The notes: a model not told the origin generated them from the letters alone. Numbered from the stretch's first letter, positions 9,775 through 20,645 are shown. The stretch: 64,000 nt of DNA from Pseudoips prasinana (GCA_951640165.1 OX621247.1:32276001-32340000), one strand, 5' to 3'. Numbers and translations are program-made.

Positions 9775-10019
9775 TATTACATACCTACATTACCAACCTG
9801 ATATCGTCCACTGCTGGACATAGGCCTCCTCCAAAGGTATCTTTAACGTTACCTACTAATTGGAAGGATTTGCCGTACTTACAACGCTTGGCATGCGAGT
9901 TTGCGACCGCAGTCATGTGGTACACAGGTGGCGCTGCTGCCCGACTCCCGACAAATACAGTTTGACGGTCACCGTAGCCTAGTTGGTAGTGCTCCTGCCT
10001 ACCCGCGGGGCATAGCTAG
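9775..10019 (+). mobile_element. RTE-b plus SINE-B head between two Helitron 3' ends
   Basis: After the Helitron A terminus comes an RTE-b fragment on the minus strand (CCTGATATCGTCCACTGCTG ... GGCGCTGCTGCCCGACTCCC). Then comes the first ~40 bp of SINE-B with box A TAGCCTAGTTGG. This is cut at GCCTAC and joined to CCGCGGGGCATAGCTAG|T, a second Helitron-type 3' terminus (CTAG at 10016-10019). The same Helitron/RTE-b/SINE-B order exists inverted at 26230-26761. Confidence 0.75.
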
Positions 10020-10024
10020 TTAAA

Positions 10025-10110
10025 ACTGATAGGTATTCCCTCGGACGACATTTACGCCCCCTACGGGATAAGATAGGGTGATGATATTCTATGCCGACAC
10101 CATACAGCAT
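10025..10110 (-). mobile_element. RTE-a internal fragment
   Basis: TATTCCCTCGGACGAC and CCCCCTACGGGATAAGATAG match the copy at 30047-30100. Confidence 0.5.
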
Positions 10111-12276
10111 CATTCATTTGACATCAGTACTATCACCAAATTCCAATTTTAAACAAAAAACTGAATCTTAAAAAATTATATTTAGCTTTAACTCGCCACG
10201 ATCATTTTACTTTTCAGTAGAAATGGGAAGACGCCCTCATCGCCTCATCCTGTCCGCCCCACTCTCGCTCATAATGGAAGAAAATTGCTTTTTTTTGCGT
10301 AATGGCATTATTATTTATATTTTCGCCTCGTCGCTGATTGGCTGCTCATTGGCAGTAAGTGGTTGAACACAAATGGGCGTTTAATTTTCATACTTATTAA
10401 CTTACAATTTATTGTTATAAATTTGAATTGAGACTATAAATAAATAATCTATTGTACTAGTACTAATACTTGGCTACGTATAAAACAGGCGCTAAAGGCA
10501 GATGCTCTCACCGGTACCGATAGTGATTAGCGTGATAAAGCACCTAGGCCCGCGGTCGATCTATAGATGGGTGACCACAAAAGGGTTTACATGTCTGAGC
10601 GTCGCAGTGCTTAGGATACTAAACTGGCTGTCCACGTCAATTAGCCATTTTAGAGGCTTACCCAAGTAAGCCTCTGAAAGAAAGAAATAATTTTATTCTC
10701 ATAACAAATACGGAAAATCCATTCATTTGTGGTATACATTTTAAATATTTCTAATATACATCCGTACTGGTATAAAAAATGGTCTACGTCTTGAATAACT
10801 CTTGAGTATTGACATAGTTTTCCATGCCAGAGCATGAGAGACCTTTAGAATGCTAGCCCTAACACAAGAACGGCTGCCGTAGCTAATATTGTCAAACAAA
10901 GCGAATGATTATTACGCCTAATCCGGCCCGAGTGCTTACTTTTATTGCCTGCCCTGCCGGCCCAGTGCCCCAGCATAAAACGCACGGCCAACGTTGTGTG
11001 GTACAAGGTACAAGATCAAAAAGCTTTGCAGAATATTGGATATTAATTTTTGCTTTGGATAATGAAAAATAAATGTTCCTATTATATCATGTGAAAAGTC
11101 AGCATGTGTGTTTTAGGTTTTTTTTCTGTCTTCACCATTTTTGTAGGGAGACCATCCTCTTAGTGTGTCACACCACCATAAATAAGATGCTCACTGCTTA
11201 TGTTTTAGGTGTACAATTACATTACTTAATAGTTGAAATACAAATATTTCCTTTCCTTTTTTCTCGTAGTTTATTATAGGTTTAACGTTTGATGGTATAA
11301 AATTGAAAATATATAATCGATACTGGTTCTCTATCCATTAAGCAAATACCATCCCGCCTGATAATTGAAACGTAGATATCTTGACTACGAATGATTGTGC
11401 ATTTGCAGAACACAAACAATGATTGTGATAAATTAAATGATAAATAGAACATTATACAACTGAAACAATATTTACTACAGAATGATACATATATGCAAAA
11501 GTACAATAGAACTCTGAAACAACATTATTATCTCTATAAAGGTGGGACATAGCTAGTTGCATTCGCAATCCAAAAACTATTGATAACTTGGGTAAAGGAT
11601 CACCGCCAAACAGCCAATCTGAACATTTGCCGATTTTAAGTGCCTTGGAGAGCAGATTAAGCTGTCGGAAGTAATCATTAGACAACAGTCGGTAAGGCAC
11701 TGTAGAGGCATATTGAGGGCCTTAAACAGCCTTGAGACTAAAGGTACAACTGCACATGAGAATTAATGAATGAATCGATGGAAATCACTCAAGGAGAAGG
11801 CAGAAGATAGAAGTCAAATGTTGTGGCACTGTGAGTATCAGCAATGTATGTGTGATGAAGACAGAAATGCCATGATATTTCAGGCATCCATGTGAAACGA
11901 CACGCTTGTCTACTGATTTGAGTTGGTATATAGAAATATCTATCTGACTTTTTCAATTAAACACATTACACTCGGTGATAGGCCACGTATACCGTACACT
12001 GCACACTATTTAGCTGACAGTGGCATTCTTTAAAATTGGCGTTACGCGTTGATGCTAAGAAAACCAGTACACGAACTGATACTTAGCACACACAAAGGCA
12101 ACAGTATGAACTGAAATATTTTTGGCTAACCAAATAAGAAAAGTCAAAAATATATCTGCGAAATTCAACCACCTGACAACTAAAATAAATGCGAATATCG
12201 AATGCACTTTAATAACATTCATATAAGAAAAAATGAAGAAATGTTGGTTATATAGTTTATAAAGACCAGACCTGCG
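10111..12276. other. Long unassigned stretch
   Basis: No gene or repeat is identified with confidence. At 10325-10360 two inverted CCAAT boxes (GATTGG, CATTGG) follow a small GC-rich patch with CCGCCCC at about 10254; this resembles a promoter but no transcription unit can be tied to it. Open frames at 10650, 11073, 11282 and 11452 lack codon bias. Confidence 0.35.
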
Positions 12277-12382
12277 CTAGGCAGTTTAAGCCCTGTGTCG
12301 CGAGGTACTACACAAACATTTATCTAATGGACGGCACTAAGTACATCCAGACTCAGAACTATCTTAACCGCTGCGACACACA
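12277..12382 (-). mobile_element. SINE-D copy
   Basis: On the minus strand the head reads TGTGTCGCAGCGGTTAAGAT and the end reads GTACCTCGCGACACAGGGCT. It is shortened internally: the box B region is missing. Confidence 0.6.
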
Positions 12383-12869
12383 TGCAGTAAAATAATATAA
12401 TCAAAAGCTTAATCAATTTCAAGAGATATAATCTCCATATGGTAGCTAAACCGCTTGAGCTTGTACCTCAGATCTTGGCTCAATCGAGAATATTCCCAAT
12501 TTCAGTAGCAGACATAAAATAAATCCCGTAGAGCGACCACCCGTCAGTTATGTGACGGAATTTCTCGGAAATAGTTAAAAAATCTGAACCTGTATTGGAT
12601 TATTTATATTCTTAGTAAGAGCATTTTTAACTCGAAAAATATTAATCGATATAAATGGACTTAATTTATCTCTATTTTACTTATGTCAAACTGGGGTAAA
12701 AGTTTATTACCATAAGTATTTGATTATGCAACAATGTTTAGCTTAGGCATTAAAAACTTTCTGAGAAATTATTTTTTTCTCAAAAACTTACCGCCAGATT
12801 TACAATACGTCGCGGTAAAATGGAAAAGATAGAATCAACAATAACAAAACAGGATTTCAAGAAATATAT

Positions 12870-13110
12870 AAACTTCAAGCTACTAAGTTAAGATCCACGA
12901 AAATTAGGCAGATATCCCTATTGTGCGCACCCACGTTGTAATTAATTAAGAATAAGAAATGTTTTGCAAAGGAGAACAGTGTAAGCATACAGAAACATGA
13001 CCTTTCTAAAGGTCATATTTAAAGCCCACGTCTAAATTGTTGTAAGATTTTGAGCTAATACTACTACCACGGAATAATTACGAAGTAATGATATTTAATC
13101 AGTAAGCATC
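12870..13110. repeat. Paralogous repeat, copy 1
   Basis: The segment from AAGCTACTAAGTTAAGAT through AATTAATTAAGAATAAGAAA to GATATTTAATCAGTAAGC aligns along its length with 15538-15729 plus 16050-16090. It may be the 3' region of a LINE. No protein is recognised. Confidence 0.6.
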
Positions 13111-13519
13111 ACGCGTGGGCATTAAGGGCATTGGATAGGCTGAATATGTCCAAGACAATTTTTTATATATCTACCAAAAGCGGCAACCCTAATTCAAATT
13201 GTAAACTATAGATATGTACGATTGCCTACGGGGCGGCTTAAATAACGTCATAATAATATAATTTTTCTATTTACAGGGTATTGATTACAAAACCTTAAAT
13301 ATATGGAAAACTGCTAGTAATTATTAAATTGGATATAACAAATAGTAACAAAACACACTTATATATTTCTGTTAATTCATAGAAGCATGTGCCTAATAGT
13401 CACTGATTAATAATTATTAATACATAATTCCTCATTAATACTGTTAAACGAGGTGAATACAAATCCAGGGATTAATAGAGGGGCCAAATTTTACTTATGT
13501 ATGAATATTATACCAATCG

Positions 13520-13590
13520 TTTTCACCCCGGTAATTATTTTCACCCGTAATTTCTATTCAACCCGCGATTTTGTATCACCCCGTTTTATC
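13520..13590. repeat. Degenerate ~18-bp tandem repeat
   Basis: TTCACCCCGG, TTCACCCGTA, TTCAACCCGC and ATCACCCCGT follow each other at spacings of 17-18 bp. Confidence 0.6.
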
Positions 13591-13644
13591 GTTAAAACAT
13601 TAAATATTTTGATTGGCAACATGATACTACTATTTTTATGGAGT

Positions 13645-13990
13645 GTTGTGTACCCTATCGAAAGCCTTCGAGATGACAAGCGAAACCGCTAAGGCCACCA
13701 TGCTTCTCAATTGCTTCGCCCCAGAGGTGAGTGGCAAGCACTAGGAGATCCCCTATAGATCGACCGCATCACACAGAAGATCAATGTTTTCAAGTTGCTT
13801 GAGTATTCGGGTGTTCAATACTCGCTCCATAATCTTACAGAGTAGAGGTGATTGCGATAGGTCTGCAATTCGATGGGTCTGCACGACTACCCTTCTTGGG
13901 TATAGGTTGGACATTTGCAAGCTTCCATGATTCGGGCACACGACACGTATTTGCCAACCACAATACATTCTGGTATCATTAATTTAGTTT
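13645..13990 (-). mobile_element. LINE reverse transcriptase fragment, fingers to motif A, inactive
   Basis: The minus strand encodes PESWKLANVQPIPKKGSRAD then PSNCRPIAITSTLCKIMERV and LNTRILKQLENIDLL. This is the N-terminal RT region (SWK-ANVxPIPKKG...YRPIxLTS) of Jockey/CR1-like LINEs. After a frameshift it continues to ALAVSLVISKAFDRV, RT motif A. In active enzymes motif A reads LDISKAFDRV; the catalytic aspartate is valine here. Frameshifts and the missing motif A aspartate show that it is dead. Confidence 0.82.
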
Positions 13991-14491
13991 TATCACAAGA
14001 GTTATTGTCTATTTTATAAATAGAGTTTTTAACTTCAATAATAACAAATGCTTTCCTTTAAAAAGTTCCTTTTTTAACGTATATATTATGATAGAATTCT
14101 GATATGTCTTGTATTAAAGAACCGTTCATTCCTAATCTAAGAAATAAAGGTAATGTTAGTATGACCGTAATACATAACGGTAGTCATTTATGATCGATGG
14201 TAATCGGTGCGGTGGAACAATCGAGAACTATTCGATTACATCGACTGTGGTCAGCTGATAGCTGCAAAGTTAATGAACTATTGTAGAGGAAGATGTGATA
14301 AATGGTAGGAGAGACGATAAAATTACTTTTTTTTATATTTCTGTTATAATAATAGGTGATTGCATTAAATAAATAATCGCCACGTTACGTAGCAATACCG
14401 AATAAACACATTTTCATATAATTGCAATTACAAGTTGTAATTTAAGTAATGGACGTAATTTAAGGAGCATCATTTACCTACTTATATGACG
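13991..14491. other. Unassigned AT-rich DNA
   Basis: No gene, splice-bounded open frame or repeat family is recognised. Confidence 0.35.
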
Positions 14492-15060
14492 AGACGGTTG
14501 GCGTGGTTAATAAATAGTTGTTTTTGACGCCGCAGATCCTGGGTTAGATTCCCACCCAGGACAGATATTTGGGTGTATAAGTATGTATTTACAAAAGAAA
14601 AGTAGTATATATAGTATATTCCACAAAATAAGTAACTCTTTTATGGGGCAATGTATAAGATTCTATAACAAACTTCCCAATGATATTAGAGAATTGTCTA
14701 CGAATAAGTTTAAAAGAATGATTAAATTGTGTAGCAGGGCATATTACAAAATTTCTGATTATTTAAGTGATAAAAGTGCTTGGGATTGAGTTGTTCTGAG
14801 TCAACACACATGATTGTAATTAATCTTAAGTATTTTTATTTAAAAAAAGATTCCAACTGAGTTTTCTGGCAGTGTTTCTCAGTAGCTGCCACGTCATGCA
14901 CTGCACGGTAGGGTAAAAAAATATGACGATTCCACATAAAAGTAATTTTTTTACGGAATAAAGTACCTTTGACTTTGACTTTATTATTTAACTGGTATCT
15001 ATAGTACAAGCTCTGCTTAGTTAAGGATCAGATGGCCGGGTGTAAAAGCACACAGTAAAA
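14492..15060 (+). mobile_element. SINE-A split by a LINE insertion
   Basis: Left part 14492-14620: GTTGGCGTGGTTAATAAATA (box A), box B region GGGTTAGATTCCCACCCAGG, then ATAAGTATGTATTTACAAAA. Right part 14991-15060: TGGTATCTATAGTACAAGCT and CTGCTTAGTTAAGGATCAGA. The two parts together give one SINE-A, lacking only a few bases at the junction. Confidence 0.8.
14621..14990 (+). mobile_element. 5'-truncated LINE inside SINE-A
   Basis: The frame gives MGQCIRFYNKLPNDIREL then NKFKRMIKLCSRAYYKISDY and ends LSDKSAWD before a stop at 14787-14789. The 'FYNKLPxDI...FKxxIK...AYYxIxDYLxDxxAW' pattern is the C-terminus of a lepidopteran Jockey-like LINE. The 3' UTR ends ACGGAATAAAGTACCTTTGA followed by a GACTTT repeat. 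The same 3' end occurs reversed at 45672-45760. Confidence 0.82.
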
Positions 15061-15072
15061 AGGGTTAACATC

Positions 15073-15534
15073 CCACGCAAAAATGCCGATTAAAAACATA
15101 TATTTTACCAACGCTAGAACAATAAAATGTTCTAGCTAATGCCGAGATTTCAGGCTTGCACGGGCAACTAGTGTCTGTTTTTATTTTATTTTTCGTTATG
15201 TTATTTTATGTTCTTGTTGTCTGTGCAATTTACTGAATAAATCTTTTTCTTTCTTTCTTCTTTATATATAGTATAAATTTCACTAAATGGTTTACAAAAA
15301 TGGGAAATCATAAATTTAATCGTCCAGCGCGTCTCTCTAATCAGCACCGGGGTAAGCGCTTGCGTTAGGCTACTATCACTCCAAGAGCAAGGGAGGAGAT
15401 GGAGTGATGTCATTTTGATATTCGCCGCCGTCACCACACAGCAAAGTTAAGTTCATTAAATATACTGAAGGTGTCCAAAAAATAATAAAAAAGGTAGAAT
15501 AGATACTAGAAAACTATATATTTATATCAAGGAT
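15073..15534. other. Mostly unassigned; LINE-like 3' end near 15240
   Basis: CAATTTACTGAATAAATC followed by a (TTTC)n run at 15225-15262 looks like a LINE 3' terminus. The rest is not recognised. Confidence 0.35.
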
Positions 15535-15537
15535 ACA

Positions 15538-15729
15538 ACATCAAGCTACTCACTTAAGATCTACGAAAATTAGGCAGAGATGCCTATTGTGCACACCCAC
15601 GTTGTACCTAATTAATTAAGAATAAGAAATGGTTAGCAAAGGAGAACAATGTAACCATACAGAAATGTGACCTTTCTAACTAAAGGTAAACTAAATTGTT
15701 GTGAGATTTTGAACTAATACTACTACCAA
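15538..15729. repeat. Paralogous repeat, copy 2 (interrupted)
   Basis: It matches 12880-13070 (GAAAATTAGGCAGAGATGCC, AATTAATTAAGAATAAGAAA, ACTAATACTACTACCA). The match stops at 15729 and resumes at about 16050 with GGAATAATAACGAAATTATG, so 15730-16049 appears inserted. Confidence 0.6.
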
Positions 15730-15735
15730 GACTAG

Positions 15736-15811
15736 TGAAAAATCACTATTTTTCAATTTCATCCTAATAGAATTGAAAAATCACTATTTTTCAATTTCAT
15801 CCTAATAGAAT
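15736..15811. repeat. Two-copy 38-bp tandem repeat
   Basis: The unit starting TGAAAAATCACTATTTTTCA occurs twice without a visible difference (15736-15773, 15774-15811). Each unit has an internal dyad GAAAAAT...ATTTTTC. Confidence 0.85.
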
Positions 15812-15899
15812 GTATTATTAGTATTTAGTTTATTGTTAAGTCTAAATTGGATATAACATGAAATTATTACTATGTAAGTGTATTATAGACCTACACACA

Positions 15900-16049
15900 T
15901 TATATAGCTCTTTAAAATTTCTCCTGTCGCGGGTCTGCTGGAAGAAATTTCTTGCGAAATAAGCAGCACCTTTGTACTATTCATCTCTTCGTATTTTTGT
16001 CTATTTATTGTATGTTTAGTGTGTACAAGAATTATTAAATAAATAAAAT
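15900..16049 (+). mobile_element. LINE 3' UTR fragment
   Basis: GTCTGCTGGAAGAAATTTCT, TGCGAAATAAGCAGCACCTT and a terminal AAATAAATAAAATAAA tail resemble the GTCTGGAAGAGAT...GCGATAAGACCGCC end seen at 2880 and 24720. It ends where copy 2 of the paralogous repeat resumes. Confidence 0.6.
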
Positions 16050-16095
16050 AAATGGAATAATAACGAAATTATGATATTTATTCAGTACTCGTAGT

Positions 16096-16282
16096 AGAAA
16101 GGTTCTAAGTGGCGAAAACGAACCAGAAGACGCAGCGTGGGTAGGCTTCATACAAGAGGGACCGATGATCTTGCGGGGGTCATTGAAAACCGCAGGATGT
16201 GGATAGCGAAAGACCGGCAATTGTGGAGATGTTTGGGGTAGGCGTTGTCTAACAGTTGACGTCTTTTGGCTTATATGATGAT
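16096..16282 (+). mobile_element. RTE-a C-terminal fragment, decayed
   Basis: AGACGCAGCGTGGGTAGGCT, GACCGATGATCTTGCGGG, AAGACCGGCAATTGTGGAGA and GTTGACGTCTTTTGGCT correspond to the RTE-a ORF end at 4958-5130. Indels destroy the frame. Confidence 0.75.
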
Positions 16283-16673
16283 TATCATTTAATGTTATGG
16301 CCTCAAAATATAATTGTTTATAAATAAAAGAGCCTTGACCACTGACTCATGGTCAAGAACAAACCCATCTTATTAAAACGCAGCGAAGTGCGAATATCTC
16401 CATTGATGTTAAGTTGGATAATATTTATTAAATAAAGATCACTTAACAACAATTTCGATGCTTGATGTCTTTCGGCTGAAATGACGATGATGATGATGGA
16501 AGTTGTTCCCATTTATATTTAATCCAATTTATCTTAAGAAATTATGAGATTTTGATTTCAAAGTGCCTCAACGCTTTGTACGGCTACATCGAGTATTTGA
16601 TATACCACATCCATCCTAAATTCTTCATATAACAGTCCCCTTACGCGTTTAGCAAAGCTTTACAATGAAAGAT

Positions 16674-16926
16674 CACGGTCACCGTAGCCTAGTTGGTAGT
16701 GCTCCTGCTTACGAAGCTGGTGGTCCTGGGTTCGAATCCCGGTAAGTGCAAATATTTGTGTGATGAGAACGAATATTTGTTTCTGAGTCATGGATGTTTT
16801 CTATGTATTTAAGTATTTATCTATCTATATAAGTATGTATATCGTCGCCTGGTACCCATAGTACAAGCTTTGCTTAGTTTGGGGCTAGGATGATCTGCGT
16901 GACATTGTCCCTAGATATTATTATTA
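16674..16926 (+). mobile_element. SINE-B, full length
   Basis: The head has box A TAGCCTAGTTGG (16685-16696) and box B GGTTCGAATCC (16729-16739), both perfect pol III matches. The body contains CTATCTATATAAGTATGTAT and ACCCATAGTACAAGCTTTGC. The tail ends TGTCCCTAGATATTATTATT. Confidence 0.88.
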
Positions 16927-16985
16927 AAGATCAACAACTAATGCGTCTTTTGATACAAACATTTCTTGTTCTGTAAATACGTCAT

Positions 16986-17148
16986 CAGCCTGATATCCCC
17001 TGACAGACATAGGCCTCCCACCAACCAACTCGGCTAACTCCATATTTTATTAAAATCGCTCCAGCCGTTTAGACGTGAAGAAGTAACAAACATACACAGT
17101 CACACACTCGCACACTCACAAACTTTCGCCTTTATAATATTAGTAGGA
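16986..17148 (-). mobile_element. RTE-b end fused to Helitron B 5' half
   Basis: 16986-17022 is an RTE-b terminus (CCTGATATCCCCTGACAGAC). 17023-17148 is Helitron B on the minus strand, with 5' end TCCTACTAATATTATAAAGG at 17148 preceded by A. The Helitron 3' half with its hairpin is missing. Confidence 0.7.
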
Positions 17149-17155
17149 TTGTCTT

Positions 17156-17275
17156 TCATCATCCTCATCATCATGTGACACGAATGACGTCCACAGCTGG
17201 ACTAAGGCTCCCCCCCCCCCCCCCAATTGCCACAATGGAGTCGTGTCCATCATTTGGAGGGATGTGCTATAATAG
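17156..17275 (-). mobile_element. RTE-a 3' end with poly-C run
   Basis: CATCATCATGTGACACGAAT then GACGTCCACAGCTGG mark the 3' end. A 15-C run is at 17210-17224. Confidence 0.65.
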
Positions 17276-17547
17276 CCAATATATATTGTCTTTAAAACCA
17301 CTTAAATATTCTTTAAAGCACCCATTTTGTTAATTACTTGTTACAAGTTAAACTAACAACAGAAATAATTTAAAAGTCGTTTCACTTAACGGCGGCGCAT
17401 GATAAAGTGGAGTCTACTATTACCTCGCTTCTTGCTGGAATTTAACAGTTACCCTAATCGTCTAGAAAAGTCTACATTGTAAGTATTTAAGGACACGGTT
17501 TAACTATTAAAAGTAAAATAATAAATTACTATCTTAATACAACTAAA

Positions 17548-17990
17548 ACACTGCCATCTGATCCCAAAGTAGGCAGAACCTGTGCTATGGCAATCAGAGA
17601 ACTGTTAAAATATTCTGCGTGCAATCACTAGATCGCCGTAACAGAACAACAGCTATTAAGGTAAATTACACTTTAAGACGGTTTTTTAGAGTAGCATTTA
17701 CCTTGACACATTTTTATTAAAAAATGCACTTTAGCTGCGATGTGCTTATGCACGGGAGTATTATAATATTTACTTAATTATTTGCAAAAACTTGTAATCA
17801 TCCATCTTTTATATAATCTCCAGAATTAGTATAACTAATTAGCTGTAAGTTTTCGAAATTGGAAAATAAAATAAAACTTACTCATATATGCTCATCATCA
17901 CACAAAGATTTGTCATGTGTGGGAATCGATCTGATGTCCTCTGGCTGAGGAGTCAGAGTTTCTAACCACTAGTGCAACAGTTCTGTCAGT
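17548..17990 (-). mobile_element. Two SINE-C pieces, possibly one split copy
   Basis: 17548-17625 holds the SINE tail region (GCCATCTGATCCCAAAGTAG, GCAGAACCTGTGCTATGGCA). 17883-17990 holds a head (CACACAAAGATTTGTCATGT, GTGGGAATCGATCTGATGTC). Both are on the minus strand in the order expected of one element with about 260 bp between them. Confidence 0.5.
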
Positions 17991-18675
17991 ATAGGTACTG
18001 TTAGAAGGTTATTTACAGAGCATTGTGAGGATAACCAAAGGACAATCATACTCACACTCAACGCATTTGCACTGTTAGCTAGATCCTTTCACACCACTTA
18101 TAGACTTATAAGACTTTCAACAGTTTAAACTCAGTCAGTGTATAGGTAGGTACTTTTTCAACGCTCAGTCAGATATAGATACTTTAATACTTTCTGTAAG
18201 CGGCACATCTTCACAAATTACAATGCAAAGACTTTCCTCAAACACTTCACAGACACATAGTAGCGGCATTATCAAAGGTATAAAGATCGCCCACACAATA
18301 TGTTTGAGGCTGTCCTCTTGCACACATAGGAACTGCTTTGAATTCATGCTTATAATAGGCCCTACGATGGAAAGTAATTCTTTTGTTGCCGACCTATTTT
18401 ATACGAAGCGATTATTTTATGCCTAGCTACAGTACTTTTCTTGATTATAGTAAGTACTTGTAATTTACGGAGGTACGTCATTGTTAAGTGGACAATAAGT
18501 AATTTTCTAACAATGCTGATAATGTTAATTATTTTTAAACATATTTGTACCCGGTAGGCTTTACCGGGTCCTGGCAGTTATGTGATTAAAAACAGGTCAT
18601 TTATAATACACCGCTACGTAAAATGAATGCTGAAATTTACTTAGGTACTCAATTATTAAGTTAACAATAAGTGAA
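17991..18675. other. Unassigned DNA
   Basis: No gene seen. An 8-bp hairpin ACCCGGTA/TACCGGGT lies at 18549-18569. Confidence 0.35.
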
Positions 18676-18895
18676 TGCTAGCTTTGCACACCACAGGTCG
18701 TGGGATTCCCACCCAGGACAGATATTTGTGTGCATGAACATGTCTGTTTATCCTGAGTCTGGGTGTAATTACCTATATAAGTATGTATTTACAAAATAAA
18801 ACTTATATGTAGTATATCAGTTATCTGGTTTCCATAGTACAAGCTCTGCTCAGTTTGGGATCAGATGACCGTGAGTGAATAATGTCCTATAGTAA
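18676..18895 (+). mobile_element. SINE-A copy, head damaged
   Basis: Box A is lost and box B reads GTGGGATTCCCACCCAGG. The body ACCTATATAAGTATGTATTT and CTGGTTTCCATAGTACAAGC is intact. The tail is replaced by an A-run. Confidence 0.8.
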
Positions 18896-19007
18896 AAAAA
18901 AAAACTGTCGCAAAAAATGTATGAAAATGCAAAAGCCTTGGTCAGTGATTGGTCAGTAGGCATTAGTGTGCTCTAAATATAAGTTATAAATACATATGCA
19001 ATTAACT

Positions 19008-19142
19008 AGATGGACCGATGATCTTGGAAGGGTGCTGGAAGCCGCTGGATGTGTTTACCGCAAAACCGGCAACTGTGGAGATCTTTAGGGAGGCCTTTAT
19101 TCAGCAGTGGGCGTCTTTCAGCTGATGTGATGATGATACATT
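19008..19142 (+). mobile_element. RTE-a 3' fragment
   Basis: ATGGACCGATGATCTTGGAA, GAAGCCGCTGGATGTG and GGCCTTTATTCAGCAGTGGG end in GATGTGATGATGAT. Confidence 0.75.
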
Positions 19143-20027
19143 TTAATAATAATATATCCACTACGTAAAATTATTGCTTGAGATACTTTAATGTTAAGTT
19201 AACAATAAGTAATTTTATTTAACACACAATTTTTATTTTATAATAAGTAAGCTGATTGATTAGATGTACAAGTATAAACATATACCTACTTTAAAAATAA
19301 ATGCTGTAATTCTGATAGGTGCTTATTATAAAGTTAACAATAAATCATTTTATTCATATATTTATCAATTTGAATCCAGAAATATCTATAAAACACTTAA
19401 TCCTCGATATTATGATATAACTACATCAAAAGAATAGTTTTGCAAGAATACCATAATATCATATAATACTATAACAATCACAAAAGTAGGTCAAATTAAT
19501 TGTAGCGCTATATCTCATGTAACCGTCCTTAGTTCCAAACTACAGAGAACACATCCCTTCAGACTTCAGCAACAATGAGCCACCCTTCACCGTAGATAGC
19601 TGTGATATGTCCGACACATGAGCACGGGAAATATCAATATAAACACAACCCTCTCAAGTGTGTTATTATATACGACTATGTGCCGACTATTCCTAGAGAA
19701 TACATCATATATAGGGCTGTCAGATCCTATAAAACTGCGCCATTAGTTATTGGCGCAGTTTCATTGAATCTGATGGCCGTGCTTTATTTAGGTTGGTATT
19801 ATAACTAACTCTGTACCAGAAGTTTAAGTTGTTAATAATAAAACAATGGAAAAACAACGTACTGTATCCTAAAATTGAAATCAGATGCGTAGTATTTTTT
19901 TATACTACTGTTCAAACTCCAAATATTTTTGGTTCTGTTTTCTAACACTGTAATATAACTTAGCCATCAAAGTTTTAACTAGGTTTATCGAACAACAATT
20001 TTGTTTGAATTCTTATATTATCATATA
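19143..20027. other. Unassigned DNA with one hairpin
   Basis: An 11-bp perfect hairpin AAACTGCGCCA/TGGCGCAGTTT with an 8-nt loop lies at 19732-19761. The 68-codon frame at 19602 spans it and has no recognisable product. Confidence 0.4.
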
Positions 20028-20420
20028 AAGGCAAACGATAAAGTGAGTCACCTGATGGTTAGTGATCACTGACGCCCATGGACAGTCGTAAAACCAGAGG
20101 AGTCGCAAGTGCGTTACCGGCCTTTGAAAAAGGAATAGGCAATATGGAATAGGAATAGAAATACCTTCGCAGTTAATTGATTCCACAGAATGTTAATGCG
20201 CGATAAAAAGTTTCTTGTGAAACGCACGGTGGATCCAGATGATATTGAAGGCAAGAGGGGCTGTGGCGGAATGTGGCAGTAAAAATAAGTTCAAAGAATT
20301 CATTCCGCGTGACAAATGCAGTAAAGGTTACATAGAGACACCGTCTCTCCGCAGGTCAAGAAACGGTGGAGCCCCGAAGCCAATGACGATTTGAGCTATT
20401 TGAATCCAAACAAACGGTAG
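20028..20420. repeat. Dispersed 'CACCTGATGGTTAGTGATCA' repeat
   Basis: GTCACCTGATGGTTAGTGAT, CGCCCATGGACAGTCG, GCGTTACCGGCCTTTG and GAAACGCACGGTGGA form a block I recognise as a very common lepidopteran repeat, probably LINE-derived. A short related piece is at 61450-61530. Confidence 0.65.
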
Positions 20421-20602
20421 AAGTTTTTCTTTTTGGTATTTTCTTGGCATCAAATTGGAGATGGGTGGGAGTGAGCATATTGACTGCATAGAAAAGAAAA
20501 CCCAAAAAGGCCCTCATTGTAAGAGGATCCATGCACGAGCCTTTTTTGGGGAGACAGATTAACTTCAGGTATACCCTTTTTGCTGCGAATATGCCTAAGA
20601 GA

Positions 20603-20645
20603 CAGACGCTTGTTTAATAATTAGCAATTATTAAACAAACGTCTG
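20603..20645. repeat. 20-bp hairpin with 3-nt loop
   Basis: CAGACGCTTGTTTAATAATT and AATTATTAAACAAACGTCTG are inverted copies with one mismatch, separated only by AGC. Confidence 0.85.

Noticed and set aside
10325..10360. CCAAT-box promoter
   Set aside because: Two ATTGG motifs near a small GC patch, but no start site, TATA or following gene; listed only inside the unassigned stretch.
16685..16740. Possible tRNA gene (perfect box A and box B)
   Set aside because: No anticodon stem or acceptor stem closes; the sequence continues into a SINE body and the same head recurs many times.
19602..19808. 68-codon plus frame ending VLYLGWYYN
   Set aside because: No known family, no splice sites, and it spans a hairpin; likely chance.
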